From Asterella californica (taxonomy: Eukaryota; Streptophyta; Marchantiopsida; Marchantiales; Aytoniaceae): a stretch of 64,000 nt of DNA. Positions within the stretch are counted from its first letter, which is position 1. Every line of letters starts with the position of its first letter. A program made the position numbers and the translations under genes. The DNA lies in contig JAYKYS010000011.1 of assembly GCA_036924285.1 (NCBI GenBank), forward strand, positions 5,952,001 through 6,016,000. Reading direction: 5' to 3'. Positions 47,301 through 57,790 of this stretch are shown one piece after another. A model generated the notes under the pieces. It was not told the DNA's origin, searched no databases, and saw only the letters and a program-made list of their open reading frames with translations.

Positions 47301-47880
47301 TCTGTTTAGGATCTCTCAGTACAGGCTCAGTGGCCGCCAACTCCATCTGCTGTCGTGAGTCAACAGATAATTGAGTCGCCACTGGTTTCACCTTCTTCGC
47401 TACAGTTTTGTATTTGGTGTGAACCTCTGCTTCTTCACGAGAGCCACACCAGCAGATTGCATCCTTCCATCCACTCTCCAATCTCGGATGAGGACGAGTT
47501 TGCAAGCACGAGGCAATCTCCTCATAGACCTTACGAGAGTGGATAGGGATCACCACCCTTCCTCCCATCTGCTCCATCAACCTATCTACATCATCCAGCC
47601 AACGAACAAAAGACTGTACACCTACAAACTCCTCGTAAACACCAGAAATCATCTCACCTTCGTTCAGAACTCCTGTACAGTGCAGATTTTCTACATACTT
47701 CTCCATCTGCCTCCTACTCTTCTCAGTCAAATCCTCTACTCGCGTGAACTCACTCCAATCATCAGAACTAAAAGCCATCAAACCAGATTTCCAACTATGT
47801 ACAGTGTAGCTGTTTTCAGAATCTTGAGCAACCTCTTCATCAGTCTGCTGTGACCTCACAGGCTGCTCAAGCGGGATCAT
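44358..47880 (-). pseudogene. Family A Pol: RT, RNase H, integrase (broken)
   Basis: 47880-46693 encodes a linker and the first RT motifs (PYSSRWFTVPKKTGALRF, YSIGDLFSGYDQF, LPQGATNS). A one-base loss near 46697 shifts the frame. 46744-44915 continues with the RT catalytic box FLDDI, RNase H (IVDTSPKAIGW, NDNPVADMLSR), the integrase HHCC finger (HDTLWAGHRG...CLHC) and DDE core (LDLVMMP, LRADRGEL, GIGKSERGH). A TGA at 44917-44915 replaces a conserved Trp, further stops and a shift follow, and 44585-44358 gives the GPY-type C-terminus (RRWFGPYVV). The domain order RT-RH-INT is Ty3/gypsy. The polypurine tract lies about 100 bp downstream. Confidence 0.9.
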
Positions 47881-47915
47881 AGTAGTATCAGATCCATCAC
47901 TCTCGATATCCCGTC

Positions 47916-50468
47916 CTACAAGAGTGGTTTCAGAAAATCCTTGCTCCTACAGATAGGAGAATCTCTCAAAGTCTGTCGGTTTCGTTCGTGGTTCGTACGA
48001 ACGGTCAGAAACTGCACAGAACGTCTATCATCCGGACTACGGATCCTAGCATAGTGAGATCCATCATCCATCACCTTCGTCTCCATTCTAACTGCAGTGA
48101 TATAAGGTTGACCAAGAATCACAGGATAAGAAGCAGAAGACTGCACGAAGAAGTGCTGATCTACCTCCACATCACCCAGCTTCACTCTCACGTTAGGACA
48201 AGCGCCGTATAACTCACCCTTCTGGTTGTTTGCCGCTCGTAGCACCCAACCATGATTCAGTTTGATAGGCCACTGACCTCTTTCGTACACCTCCCGTGAC
48301 ATGATGTTGATCTCTGAACCATGATCAACCAAAGTAGCAACCGGTTCTAAACTCCCAAGGCGAACTCGTGTAGCAGTCGTAGCACGAGCCCAGTGTCTCT
48401 TTCTGAAGTCGCTATCAGTAGCTGGACTCTCGTCGTCAGCTTCTTCATCATCAAACTCAGCAGTGTTGGTACCAGCAACCAACGCTTCTTGCTGATACTC
48501 TGTATCATCAGCCTCTTGAAAATGCACCTTCCCGAATTCTGCATCATTAACAGAAGCTCCTACCATCTCTATCATCTGACTTTCTACTTGTTCAGACATC
48601 ACATGTCTCTTCCGCTTGATGATGTCGATGATCAGCTCGTGAAACTCCCTCTTCGCAATACCAAGAACTTTCCGAAGAAAAAACTCGATTCGTGCGTCAA
48701 GTATTCTCTGCTCCAGGATGCTCTTGAGATCAGTTGAAGTTTCGATATCAGCTGCCAACTTGTAAGCCGGTCCTTTCCCCTTCTCTTGGGCAGTAAGCCG
48801 TCTACCAGCAGTCGTTGACTCCTGCTGGGATCTCTGCACGTCCTCCATCGGACCTGGTGCAGGTGGAGGAGCTGCAGAAGTAGACGGGATGTCCTCAGGA
48901 AGAGCCGCTCGTCTCCTTGTGACCCTCCGTCTATCTCCAGTCTCCTCTGGAGCTCCAGTATCAAGTTCATAGGCTTCTCGCCGCCTCTTCTCCTCCACAG
49001 AAGCATCTTGCCAGTGAACGTGTCTATCCACGTCCAAGAATGCTTTGATAGACGCAGCATCAACAGGATCTCTCCACCCTGTGACCCTACGGATAGTCTC
49101 TGCTCCTCTCTTCAGTACTTCAGAAGGAACTTGAACAGGTTTCTTCTCAGTAGTTCTATCTAGCAACGTAGGACTAGAAGAAACTTCAATGTGACCGGCA
49201 TATACATCAGGATTTATCGGTGGTGCAATCAATGCATGTACAGTTGCAGCAGTTGTGATCTGAGGTAGACTTCTCATGCCTCCTCGTCCAAACTGCGTGT
49301 TCAGCGGCTCCCCAGTCGAAGAAAGGTGTAGTCTACCGTTCTGGTAGCGAACCACACCATCTCGTAAAGCAGCCGTAAGCTCTTGACAGTCTCCACGAAA
49401 ATGGTCAGGACTGTCACACCAGATACATCTACGAACAGGAGCACCACCTGGACGTGCAGCAGCAGGCGCCGGTGGTTGCTCTCTCTGCAGGCCAGCTAAC
49501 TCCACCTTCAGTTCTCTCATCTGCCGAATCAAATCTTCGATCTGGTTCTGCTGTCCATGGTTCTCTGCAGGTCTCTGAACCGGTGCCCTTTGTGCAGGAA
49601 CTGGCACCACTGGTATCAAAGGTACTGCAGCCGGGACAGCAGGTCTGGGAGCAGGAGCTGGAGGTTGCTATACTTGAGGAGCAGCACGAGGTTGAAAGGC
49701 CACTTCTGCAAGCGGACGTCCTCCCACGGCCACTCTTCCTCGCCTCTATCTTGTTAGTACAGCAACGGCGTCCTCGACTCTTCCCAAATCCATAGTAACT
49801 CCTCCTTCAGCAGATCGATCAGCCAACATAAAGCATAACCGATCTGCCGTAGCATCATCGGTAGCTTGCAGAAAAAGTTCAGTTCTCCTAGCATCTAGAG
49901 TTATGCGCTCTAGAGTTGAGAGTTACCGGTATCTCCGATCAAACTCTCTCAACATCTCGTTCAGACCCATCATACGACCAGGTTGCTGCTCAACCCAATC
50001 CAGAAATGTTCTCCTAGTAACTCTATCTGAATCTTCTTCGAGAAACTCCTCTCGAAGAGATCGCTCAAAACTCATCCATACACCTAGATTTCTTCTCTGC
50101 ACATCCCTAACTTGGTCCCGCAACTCAGGGATTACAGCTAACTCAAAACTGGTTATCATCTCTATATCAGTAACTCTAACCAGCTCCATCTCTCCTCGGT
50201 ACTCACGCAGATACCTAGAAATATCTCTACCATCAAATCTGCCACATCTATTAACTATCGCTTGCAAAGCTTTGGTAGATTTCAACTCACCCCCTCCAAC
50301 GATCGGATGCTGTTGGACCAGGGCCGCAAGCGTCTTCAGAATCTCAGTTGTGTCGAGGCCAGATGCAGATGTCGCTGCAGTCGCAGGGGCTACAGTAGGT
50401 GCTGCAGCAGACGTAGATGCAGCAGCCGTAGAGGTAGCACCAGCAGCGCTTCCGCTCTTCCGATCCAT
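47916..50468 (-). pseudogene. Family A Gag-protease (three nonsense codons)
   Basis: From ATG 50468 the Gag matches the 40.5-41.9 kb copy. It is interrupted by TAA (49925-49923), TAG (49748-49746) and TAG (49670-49668), each at a CAA or CAG codon in the other copy. After 49619 the frame is open for 567 codons: zinc knuckle CIWCDSPDHFRGDC, an acidic/basic linker, then a retropepsin with VDHGSEINIMSREVYERGQW and VILGQPYITAVR. The catalytic triplet is DHG where most retropepsins have D[ST]G. Pol follows in another frame after a short gap. Confidence 0.9.
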
Positions 50469-50517
50469 CTTCTTCTTCGTCTTGGAACTCAACTTCACGG
50501 TCAATCACCCCAAGAAG

Positions 50518-50536
50518 CCTCTCAGTGGAAGCACCA
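50518..50536 (-). promoter_or_regulatory. Family A primer-binding site (44-52 kb copy)
   Basis: TGGTGCTTCCACTGAGAGG, 3 nt after the LTR end CATACA. It differs by one base from the site at 41923-41905. It does not match the initiator tRNA-Met or tRNA-Asp sites common in plant gypsy elements. Confidence 0.65.
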
Positions 50537-50539
50537 GAT

Positions 50540-52270
50540 TGTATGTCGAGGCGAGAGTTTCCTGGGAAGGGCGGAACCTTCTAGCTGTGATATGATCGTG
50601 AAGTGGAGGACGAAAATCACACACGAAATACGGACCGCAAGAAACCACACCACCACGTTCTCGATCTGGCCAAGGTAAAACACACGGCGTGCAAGTAGAT
50701 CTTCAACTCCAGATCATTCAGATTGCAAAGCTTTTGTTCAGAAACTCAGAATATCAGAAAACTGCTCCTGTGAAGCACCAGCGCGTTCACCTAGAAGCTT
50801 CCCGTTTTCTTTTCAGAAAGATGTGCGTACAAGTTGTAGGTCTCCTATCTACTCGATTCTGTTCTCTTCTCTCAGTCCCTCGATATCAAAACTCTGATCA
50901 GACAGAAGTTCTCTTCAGACGTAACCTCTGTGTAAAATTTCTCTCCTCAGTTTTACTGTTTCTCTCTACTCGATAACTTCCGCACGGTAAACTCTACACT
51001 GCTCGATGATCGACAAACTGCGATAATGTGATAATGCCCTAAGAATTCTCTCTCTCCGGAGTACACCCCTCTGGGTTTTCCTCCACCCTACGCATCCTTC
51101 ACTGTCACCTGGTAGAGGTAAAAGACGCCCTAAATAGATGGCAGCAGAAAATTAAATCACTGGTAAAAAATCTACACGTAAGAAGACTATTTCACTAAGC
51201 TTTGCAGGTTCATCTGTACGGACGGCCACCGAGTCGGTCGTACAGTCAGCATTTGACACCTCCACTCGAAGTAACCCCACCACGGCTACCTCTGGTCACC
51301 GGAATCACCTCGTTCTGACACGTGGAGCCCGAGTTATCATCATTGTCGTTTCTCGGCCCCCTTAAACTTCGAAGTGCCGTAAGTATTGCCTCAGGTATCA
51401 GTTTCACTTGATTTTTCGACCCAAGTGAATAGTATTTCGAACTCTATATTTTTCTACAAAAGAATTTGTACCGACTTGGAGTATCTTTGATGTCATCTCG
51501 CTACCCCAGGACTTAGAGGACCGCAACCGAATTCGTACTAATTACCCCGCCAACCCGAAGATGAGAGGTCCATTTTGAAACCCGGTGGTAATCTCCTTCT
51601 AGCATCCACACTAGGTGAGTGCACTAGTGCAGGGGTAGACGGAGGCGTCTCTCATTCACGGTACGTTTAAGGGACATCTAGTGTCCCGCCCCTAGGCAAC
51701 TTGGTGCCCCTCATATTCCCCCGAAGGGGCCAGCCTCCTCCAAGCCGGTTGTGAGTCTGAAGGGATTTGATCCGGAGACCTCCTCCCTACAAGTTTCTCA
51801 GCTACACCACGGAAGCTGATCTCACAACTGGTTTTGAAGACCAGTTTCTAAGCTAATATGCTAGAAAGCTGCAGTATTTCGTCTTTCCTTTGCTAACACG
51901 AAGTGCCATAACTTTCTCTAAACATGCTCTTTTTGTACATTTCGAATTTTAAACAAATACTACATACTACAATCTACATGACAAAAATCTAAAAAGTATT
52001 TTTTGAACTCACTCTGATTTATGGTAAATTTCCTGGTATCAGAAATCTTGTAGAAGAACCTCAAGTAACTTTTCGCCTGCAACTCCGTTTGTAACTTTTG
52101 GACATACCACGGTGATCAGCGCGACGAGACCTACGCCGTGGTGTTTTCATAATTTCGAAAGCTCACTTCCTCCAAAATCGACTTCTCTGAGGTCTTAACT
52201 TCACTCAAAGAGACTAACTTCTAACTAAGAGGTGAATTATTCACTATGTGGAATAATTCACATCACGACA
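50540..52270 (-). repeat. Family A 5' LTR (1,731 bp)
   Basis: Starts TGTCGTGATG at 52270 and ends GACATACA at 50540, the TG...CA rule. It is homologous to 41927-43633 with scattered substitutions and small indels, so the two copies are not brand new. It has an 11-bp terminal palindrome (52232-52261) and a tRNA-like segment (51745-51831). Its 5' edge interrupts a family B element at 52271. Confidence 0.9.
51745..51831 (-). ncRNA. tRNA-like, SINE-head-like segment, copy 3
   Basis: Same fold and boxes as the other two copies: A-box match at 51809-51799, B-box match at 51772-51764. Confidence 0.5.
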
Positions 52271-53883
52271 CTGTGTTTGCTTTGTGTCTGGTCCTTCCTT
52301 AGGCACTGGAATTGGAGGCGGAGACATGGCACCTACTCGACCTTCTTCCTCTGAAGTCTCTTCCTTGACTTCTTTCTGTCTCACTGGTCCATCCTTGACC
52401 AACTGAGTCTCCTTCAAATCTTTCTTGGACACATACAGATAGCAGAAGAAAGGAGTGAGATGTCCTCCTGCTGGGATGCTCAAATAAGCTAACTCGACGC
52501 ACACTCAACTCTACAAGGTGGAAGAAAGCGTCCCAATTGACGACCTCTCCTGCCCAGACTACTTCCAAGAATTTCACATCCTGATCTCCTAGGTATCAGA
52601 CCTTCTGAGCTTTTTCCTTGAAAAAAGGTGAAGATAAAGCTTCCCCATAAGACGCTTTTTCGGCTCTCGGTAGGCTTCCACCTTTGAATCATTCCTTCAG
52701 GAAAAGGCAAGTACATGCCATTTCCATGAAATGATCGTAGGGATCTTCTCTTTCTCCAACTCGTAACGACGGTTCTTAGATTCAGATCGGTGAAACGTTC
52801 TTTGTCATCATTCCACCGTACATAATGCTGGTCTTCCTTTGGGACTCATGTCTTAACATGTACATGGTTTCGGAGAGGTAAGGCGGCCCAGACCTCTTCC
52901 AACAAACCCTGGTCGGAAAGATTTCAATCCCACGTGAAGAAGTCGAGGTCCAACTCCTTGATGAAGTGTTTGGCCGCGCTCAACTCCGCTTGTGGTAACA
53001 CAAGACCTTGAGGATGCATCATCATTTTGAAGCTTTGCACTATACCACACATGCTTGCTGTGAGCCTAAGGCTCAATACTTACCAGGCCCTCACAGTCTA
53101 GCTTCCACTCTCAAAAGACGAGTTCAGTCTTCCAGAAGACAGATATTCTGTCTTTCAGAATTCTAAGAGTACTTCCTAATTGCATCACGTCTTCTGATCT
53201 ATATCTACGCAATCCTAACAAGCAAGGCATCTCATGGATTCCTAAGAAGACAATCCACCTTGCAATTCACCTACTTCCTAATAGAAGATGAAGAGATACT
53301 TGAGAAGCGAGTCCTACGAATCGATCAGAAGAAGGTTGAGAGCTCTTGTGGTGATAGTGACCTCCAAGAAAACTCCTGAGACAGCTTCTGATTAACTAAC
53401 GTCTTCAGAAGACTTCCTGCATCTAGGCTTCCCATCACTCGTCTCACTTGTCTTCTAGAGTGAAATTGAGAGTTGGTAATTGTTTCGAGAAGCAAGAAAT
53501 TGGGAATCATGCTAGTGCCTCTCAAGCTTCCTCACTTCCAGAATCCACATCTTCCTAGAGAGCTAGAAGATTGGAAAGGGTGGCAGAATGCACGAGAAGA
53601 TGTGAGGGTCCTTTACTGATCTCTTCTGTGTGATCCATAGTAGTCTGTTCCTTCTTCTTCTCAACTTTAGATGAGAACTGTGAGTAGTCTTGCTGGCAAA
53701 ATCTGAAGAGCAATGTCAAGGGTCATGTCTTCTCATTACGCAGCAAACTTCTTCTAATAGTGTATGCGAGGTGAAGAGTCGAAAGACAGAATGCAAACAT
53801 TTAGTGTCTGTTGTGAGGATAGATTACGTGGAGGAAGATTCTCTCAGTGATTCAAATCCAATCCAAGCTACTTGATGTGAATT
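52271..53883 (-). mobile_element. Family B copy 2, 5' part of internal region
   Basis: Leader and N-terminal half of the family B protein, homologous to 38.5-40.4 and 58.0-59.6 kb. The coding part (53040-52271) is broken by stops. It is cut at 52270/52271 by the family A 5' LTR, so the family A element inserted here; the rest of this copy is not in the window in the expected place. The primer-site-like TCACATCAAG lies near 53880. Confidence 0.7.
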
Positions 53884-54966
53884 CGAAAATTCATCTTCTG
53901 GAAATGTCAAGACCTTCAAACAAATCTTCTTTCCATAGATTCTGGGACAAAAGCACAATGAGGTAAGGAAATTGATAGACAGAACAAAGAATTTTGAGAC
54001 ACAAGGAGAATGATCAAATTGATTCTTCGAGAAGAGATTGAGAAGAAAGTTGTCAAAAATTGGACAGCGCTTCCATGTCCAATTTTCTCAAGAGAAATTT
54101 TACGGGAGGGGAGGTAATAGATAGGCTTCCTGCAAGCAATGGAGGAAGCAAGGATAAGAATAGAAGGATGAAAGCGATGGGAAGAGGGGAAAGAAGCGAG
54201 AAGAACCTCAGTACGCACTTCCAAAATGTGATACGCTTCTGCTTCACTCTTCAGATGGCTTCCACGCACACCTTTGATGTAAGTATTTCGATTCTGCTCC
54301 CGATGTCTTTGCTTTGCTAAGACCATGCTCTCACATTCGACTTCAAGCTCCTCTATCGGCAATCCTACAGCTCCTATGCTCGATTTTCAAAGACGTCCAA
54401 TCTCTGCGATCCTTGGGAACTCCTACTTGCTTCTAATTCGAGTTCTCTTCCTCTGGAAGACGATTGCCCTCAACTTCTCACTGAAATCTCTCTACGCGTC
54501 TTCAATATCTTCCTCGATGTTTGAAATTGAGTTGGGAAGAAGGAAAGAATGTATGGTGCTTCTGTGTCTCTTCTCTGATCTGTAAGCTTCCACGCCTATT
54601 TCTGAATTATTTGCGTTTTAGGTAAATGCTTGGTCCGTCCTTGTTCTATCTAATGCTTAGGTGGATGTCCTTTAGATACACCAAACACCTACTAGTTCAC
54701 CCAGTTGGTGCTAGGTTGGTGGTTCCCGCAGTTACAGTCATAGTCTTCCTTGGAAGATTTTGCATTTTGTCTTCCGAATTCCGTCTTCCCGATGACGTCT
54801 TTCGGTTTCAGAAGAAGTTGGCTTCTTCTCACAAATCTGTGTTAAGTTCATCTTCTCGCTAAGAAAAGTGCAAACTTAAATAATAAAGTTAATTCAATTA
54901 TATAGACACAACATTAACTTAAATTTTTTGAAAAAGTCTCAAAACTTGCAAACTGTGGACACCACA
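53884..54966 (-). repeat. Family B LTR, complete (about 1,083 bp)
   Basis: On the minus strand it starts TGTGGTGTCCACA at 54966, directly after a purine-rich tract, and runs to about 53884, where the family B leader begins. It is homologous to 61828-62860 plus 40428-40505. The downstream end is inferred from the primer-site position and may be off by a few bases. Confidence 0.75.
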
Positions 54967-54983
54967 TACGCCCACCCTCACAT
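54967..54983 (-). promoter_or_regulatory. Candidate polypurine tract before the family B LTR
   Basis: On the minus strand TGAGGGTGGGCGTA precedes the LTR start TGTGGTG, just downstream of the integrase remnant. It is interrupted by pyrimidines but has the right position. Confidence 0.5.
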
Positions 54984-55021
54984 ATTTGAGTCTTCGCAAA
55001 CATCGAAGTTACTCTTCAAGT

Positions 55022-55716
55022 CTAATACTTCTTGACACGCCATCCATTAACACAAGTGGTCATCAAGGTACCATCTAGTTCTTCCAATTGCAAGAAATCA
55101 TTGACAAAGACTTCTTGGACTTTGTAAGGACCCATCCAACGAAGATGAAGCTTCCTAAAGAACTTTAGATGTCTGTTGTCGTATAGAAGAACCAAATCTC
55201 CATCATTGACAATCATTTTCTTCAGCTTGCTGTCATAGTTAACCTTTCGTTGTGCCTGCACTTCGTAAGTCTTCTCGAGAGCTGCATTCCGGTCTTCCTT
55301 GAACTCCATAAAGTTCAAAAGATGTTGCTCTTGACTTTCCTCTTCTTCCATGGTTCAGTAACGGCCAACCTATAGGTAGGGATCTCCAACTCAATGAGGA
55401 CGATAGATGTCATCCCATAAGTTAGGTAGAAGGGTGTCTTCTAAGTGGTGACTTTAGTGACTTTAGGTGAAATCCTAAAAGTCCACAACACATAAGATAG
55501 TTTCGTGTCTCAATCATAGACGTGGTTTACAGTTACTTTATTCAAAATGTTACAAGAAGATCATTCGACTTCTCTGTTAATCCATTAGTCTTCAGGTCAT
55601 ACAGCGTCCTCTTCCGATGCTTGATCCTAAAATACTAGGTCAAGAGGATAATGATCTCATTCAAAAATGTGTACATCTGTCAGACACCAGTTCGAGTGGA
55701 CATCCGTAACAGATGA
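55022..55716 (-). pseudogene. Ty3/gypsy integrase C-terminal remnant (family B-linked)
   Basis: 55351-55022 is open for 109 codons with a typical gypsy integrase tail (LHLRWMGPYKVQEVF, LEELDGTL, VNGWRVKKY). Further upstream, to 55716, broken-frame pieces of the integrase core can be read (NGLTEK, STYLMG). It ends about 55 bp before a family B LTR, so an autonomous element with the family B LTR once existed here. A family C LTR truncates it at 55717. Confidence 0.8.
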
Positions 55717-56388
55717 TGTAGTGTCTTAGGATTTCTTCTTTAGCTCATTGTAGCATAAAAGATTTCGTTCTCCAAGAAGATTTACACTAGTTACACTGCT
55801 CTAAGTTCTAAGATCTGTTCAAACTCACTAACACATGAGTTTCGTCAAGAAATCTTTCTTCTCACAAAACCACATGGCTTCTAGACCCTTCAGAAGGTGC
55901 TCTGGACTTTAACATGCAATTACTACTTAAAATACTACATAATTATCCACTGAGAAGTTCGAGAAGACGAGGATTCCAATCGAGGATGACATCTTCTGCT
56001 ATGGAAAGAAGGCTTCTGGCTTCTTCCGTCTTTGCTCCTACTACCCTAACTCTGGGGACCAATCTCTCATGGACAATCCCTGCGTAGATCTGAAGTGCTC
56101 CACTGGATGAGACAAGCTTGGACTCTGCACAACTTCTAACAATCATCGTCACTCAACAAGAAGGCTTCCTATGCACAATTGGGTATGAATTCGATGAAAC
56201 TCACTCCCCACAAGACATAGACAAAGCTTCTGCAATCAAATATGAAATCCAATCCACGAGAAGAAGTTACATTGGCTTCTGGAAGCTTACTCCATCCACT
56301 TTCCATCACTATCCCTCGACACACCAACTTAGAAGCAAGACTGCACGATGATGTCGTTCCCTGTCTAGATTGTCTACTCCTACCTACA
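55717..56388 (-). repeat. Family C LTR with internal deletion (672 bp)
   Basis: Starts TGTAG and ends CTACA like the LTRs at 32193 and 33341, but lacks about 500 bp in the middle (after gagaagacg at about 55968). On the minus strand it directly follows the end of family B copy 3 (GATCGTAAGGA), so it is in 3' LTR position. Confidence 0.85.
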
Positions 56389-56883
56389 TCCTTACGATCC
56401 CCTGCTGGGAGTGGAGGTGCAGACCTACTCTACGTGTAACTCAACTCTGCGCGTGCAGTGTGTGTATGTGTGTGCGTATATGTGTGCTAAAATTCTACAT
56501 TGACATCAGTTTTATACAATTACCTTGAGTCCTAGGAGGGAGATCTCTTCCAAATCGCAACTCACAACCTAGAGGAAAAATGAGACGCTGTCAAAAGACC
56601 ACCACCTCCTAGGCTTCAGTTCCTCCTCTCAGTTTGAAAAGTACTTCTACTCCTACCGTTGCTTATTTTGTCACATGGACAATCACCTAAAAATAAGAAG
56701 AGAGTTGTCCATCTTAAAATAATAGATTTCGATTTCCTACAAACCATACTATCTATTCCTGATCGCCAGGTCTGATCTCCATGGGATCTTCATCTGCCTG
56801 ACCCTCTAATTCGGCTTCTGGCACCGTGGGTGGCTCTGCTGATACCTCTGGTGCGGTTGAGGTGGCATCCTTCTCAGTGCAAG

Positions 56884-57623
56884 TCATGTGCATTTCTGCC
56901 ATGGCTTCGAAGCCAGAAGAGGTCCTTGGGAAGTCGAATCCACATGCGCTTCTTGACTCTTTTTCACCACCTGCTCGACAATGGGAGCTGGGGTGATCTC
57001 ACAGAGGTCAGAGGTAGTCATCTCCTCCACTCTGAACACTTGGGAGGTCATCTCCTCTTCCTGTTTTCCAGAAGACGTCTTGTCTTTCAAGGCTTCATCA
57101 CTCTTCTTCTCGGCTTCCAACTCTATCATCACCAAGTGGACAGTGAGGTCGAACTCCTCCTTGTCGATGTCTTTCACAATGACATGTCCTGGTGCACTAG
57201 AAGTCATAGCTGCATGATGGAGAATCAAAGGAAGACCGTAGAGAGTCTTTGACTTGCCGATCTAGATAACAGAACATGCTCTCCTTGTACTCCACCAACA
57301 TCTCTCTAGAAGCGTCATCCCTTGTATGAGCTAGGATTAGAAGCTTCCTTCCCGAAGTGAAGTTAAACTTCTTCCGAAGCGCTTCTCCCATCTGTGTCAT
57401 AAACTTCTTCCTTATCTCGAGCTTCTGCTTCCACCCGTTGCTTCTTCTCCTCTGCAGTCTTGGCTTCTGCAGCTTTCCTTGAGCCATAGTGCGCTTCCAC
57501 CAACTCCATCGCTGGTTGGATCTCCGAACTGAAGAAGACGTTGAACTCCTCCAATCGTCTTCTCACAGAAGACAAGTTCATGTCCACAAATCGATCTGTG
57601 ACAGCTTCCTTATCTTCCATCAC
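56884..57623 (-). pseudogene. Family B coiled-coil protein (copy 3, broken)
   Basis: Pieces 57623-57363 (DRFVDMNLSSVRRRLEEF, then a Lys/Glu-rich run), 57487-57197 (EALRKKFNFTSGRKLLIL) and 57228-56884 (KEEFDLTVHLVMIELEAEK) lie in different frames. Order and sequence agree with the other copies. Confidence 0.6.
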
Positions 57624-57790
57624 AATGGTCTTCTCCTTCTGCGCTCAAGAAAACGCTACTCTCAATGTCTTCCTGGGTGGAAGATCTCTTTTTATCGTAG
57701 AAACAGTCCTCTTCTCTGTGCATCATCCGATCGCAGTCGGAACATCAACCCAAGTCTTGGCTTTTGAAGTCTTCGGAAGACTTCTTGTGG

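Larger units (their letters stand above)
44242..50539 (-). mobile_element. Family A internal region, structurally complete Ty3/gypsy element
   Basis: On the minus strand: LTR end, primer-binding site (50536-50518), Gag-protease, Pol, polypurine tract, LTR start, all in canonical order, about 6.3 kb internal. With its 1,731-bp 5' LTR and 608-bp 3' LTR piece the copy spans 43634-52270. At least four nonsense codons and two or more frameshifts make it non-autonomous now. By memory of the families, its protease and integrase motifs look closer to elements common in fungi than to classical plant gypsy lineages. Confidence 0.88.

Noticed and set aside
56455..56490. TG-rich stretch as a telomere-like or regulatory repeat
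   Set aside because: It is a short imperfect (TG)n run in the family B 3' region, mirrored at about 61740-61760. It is ordinary microsatellite sequence.
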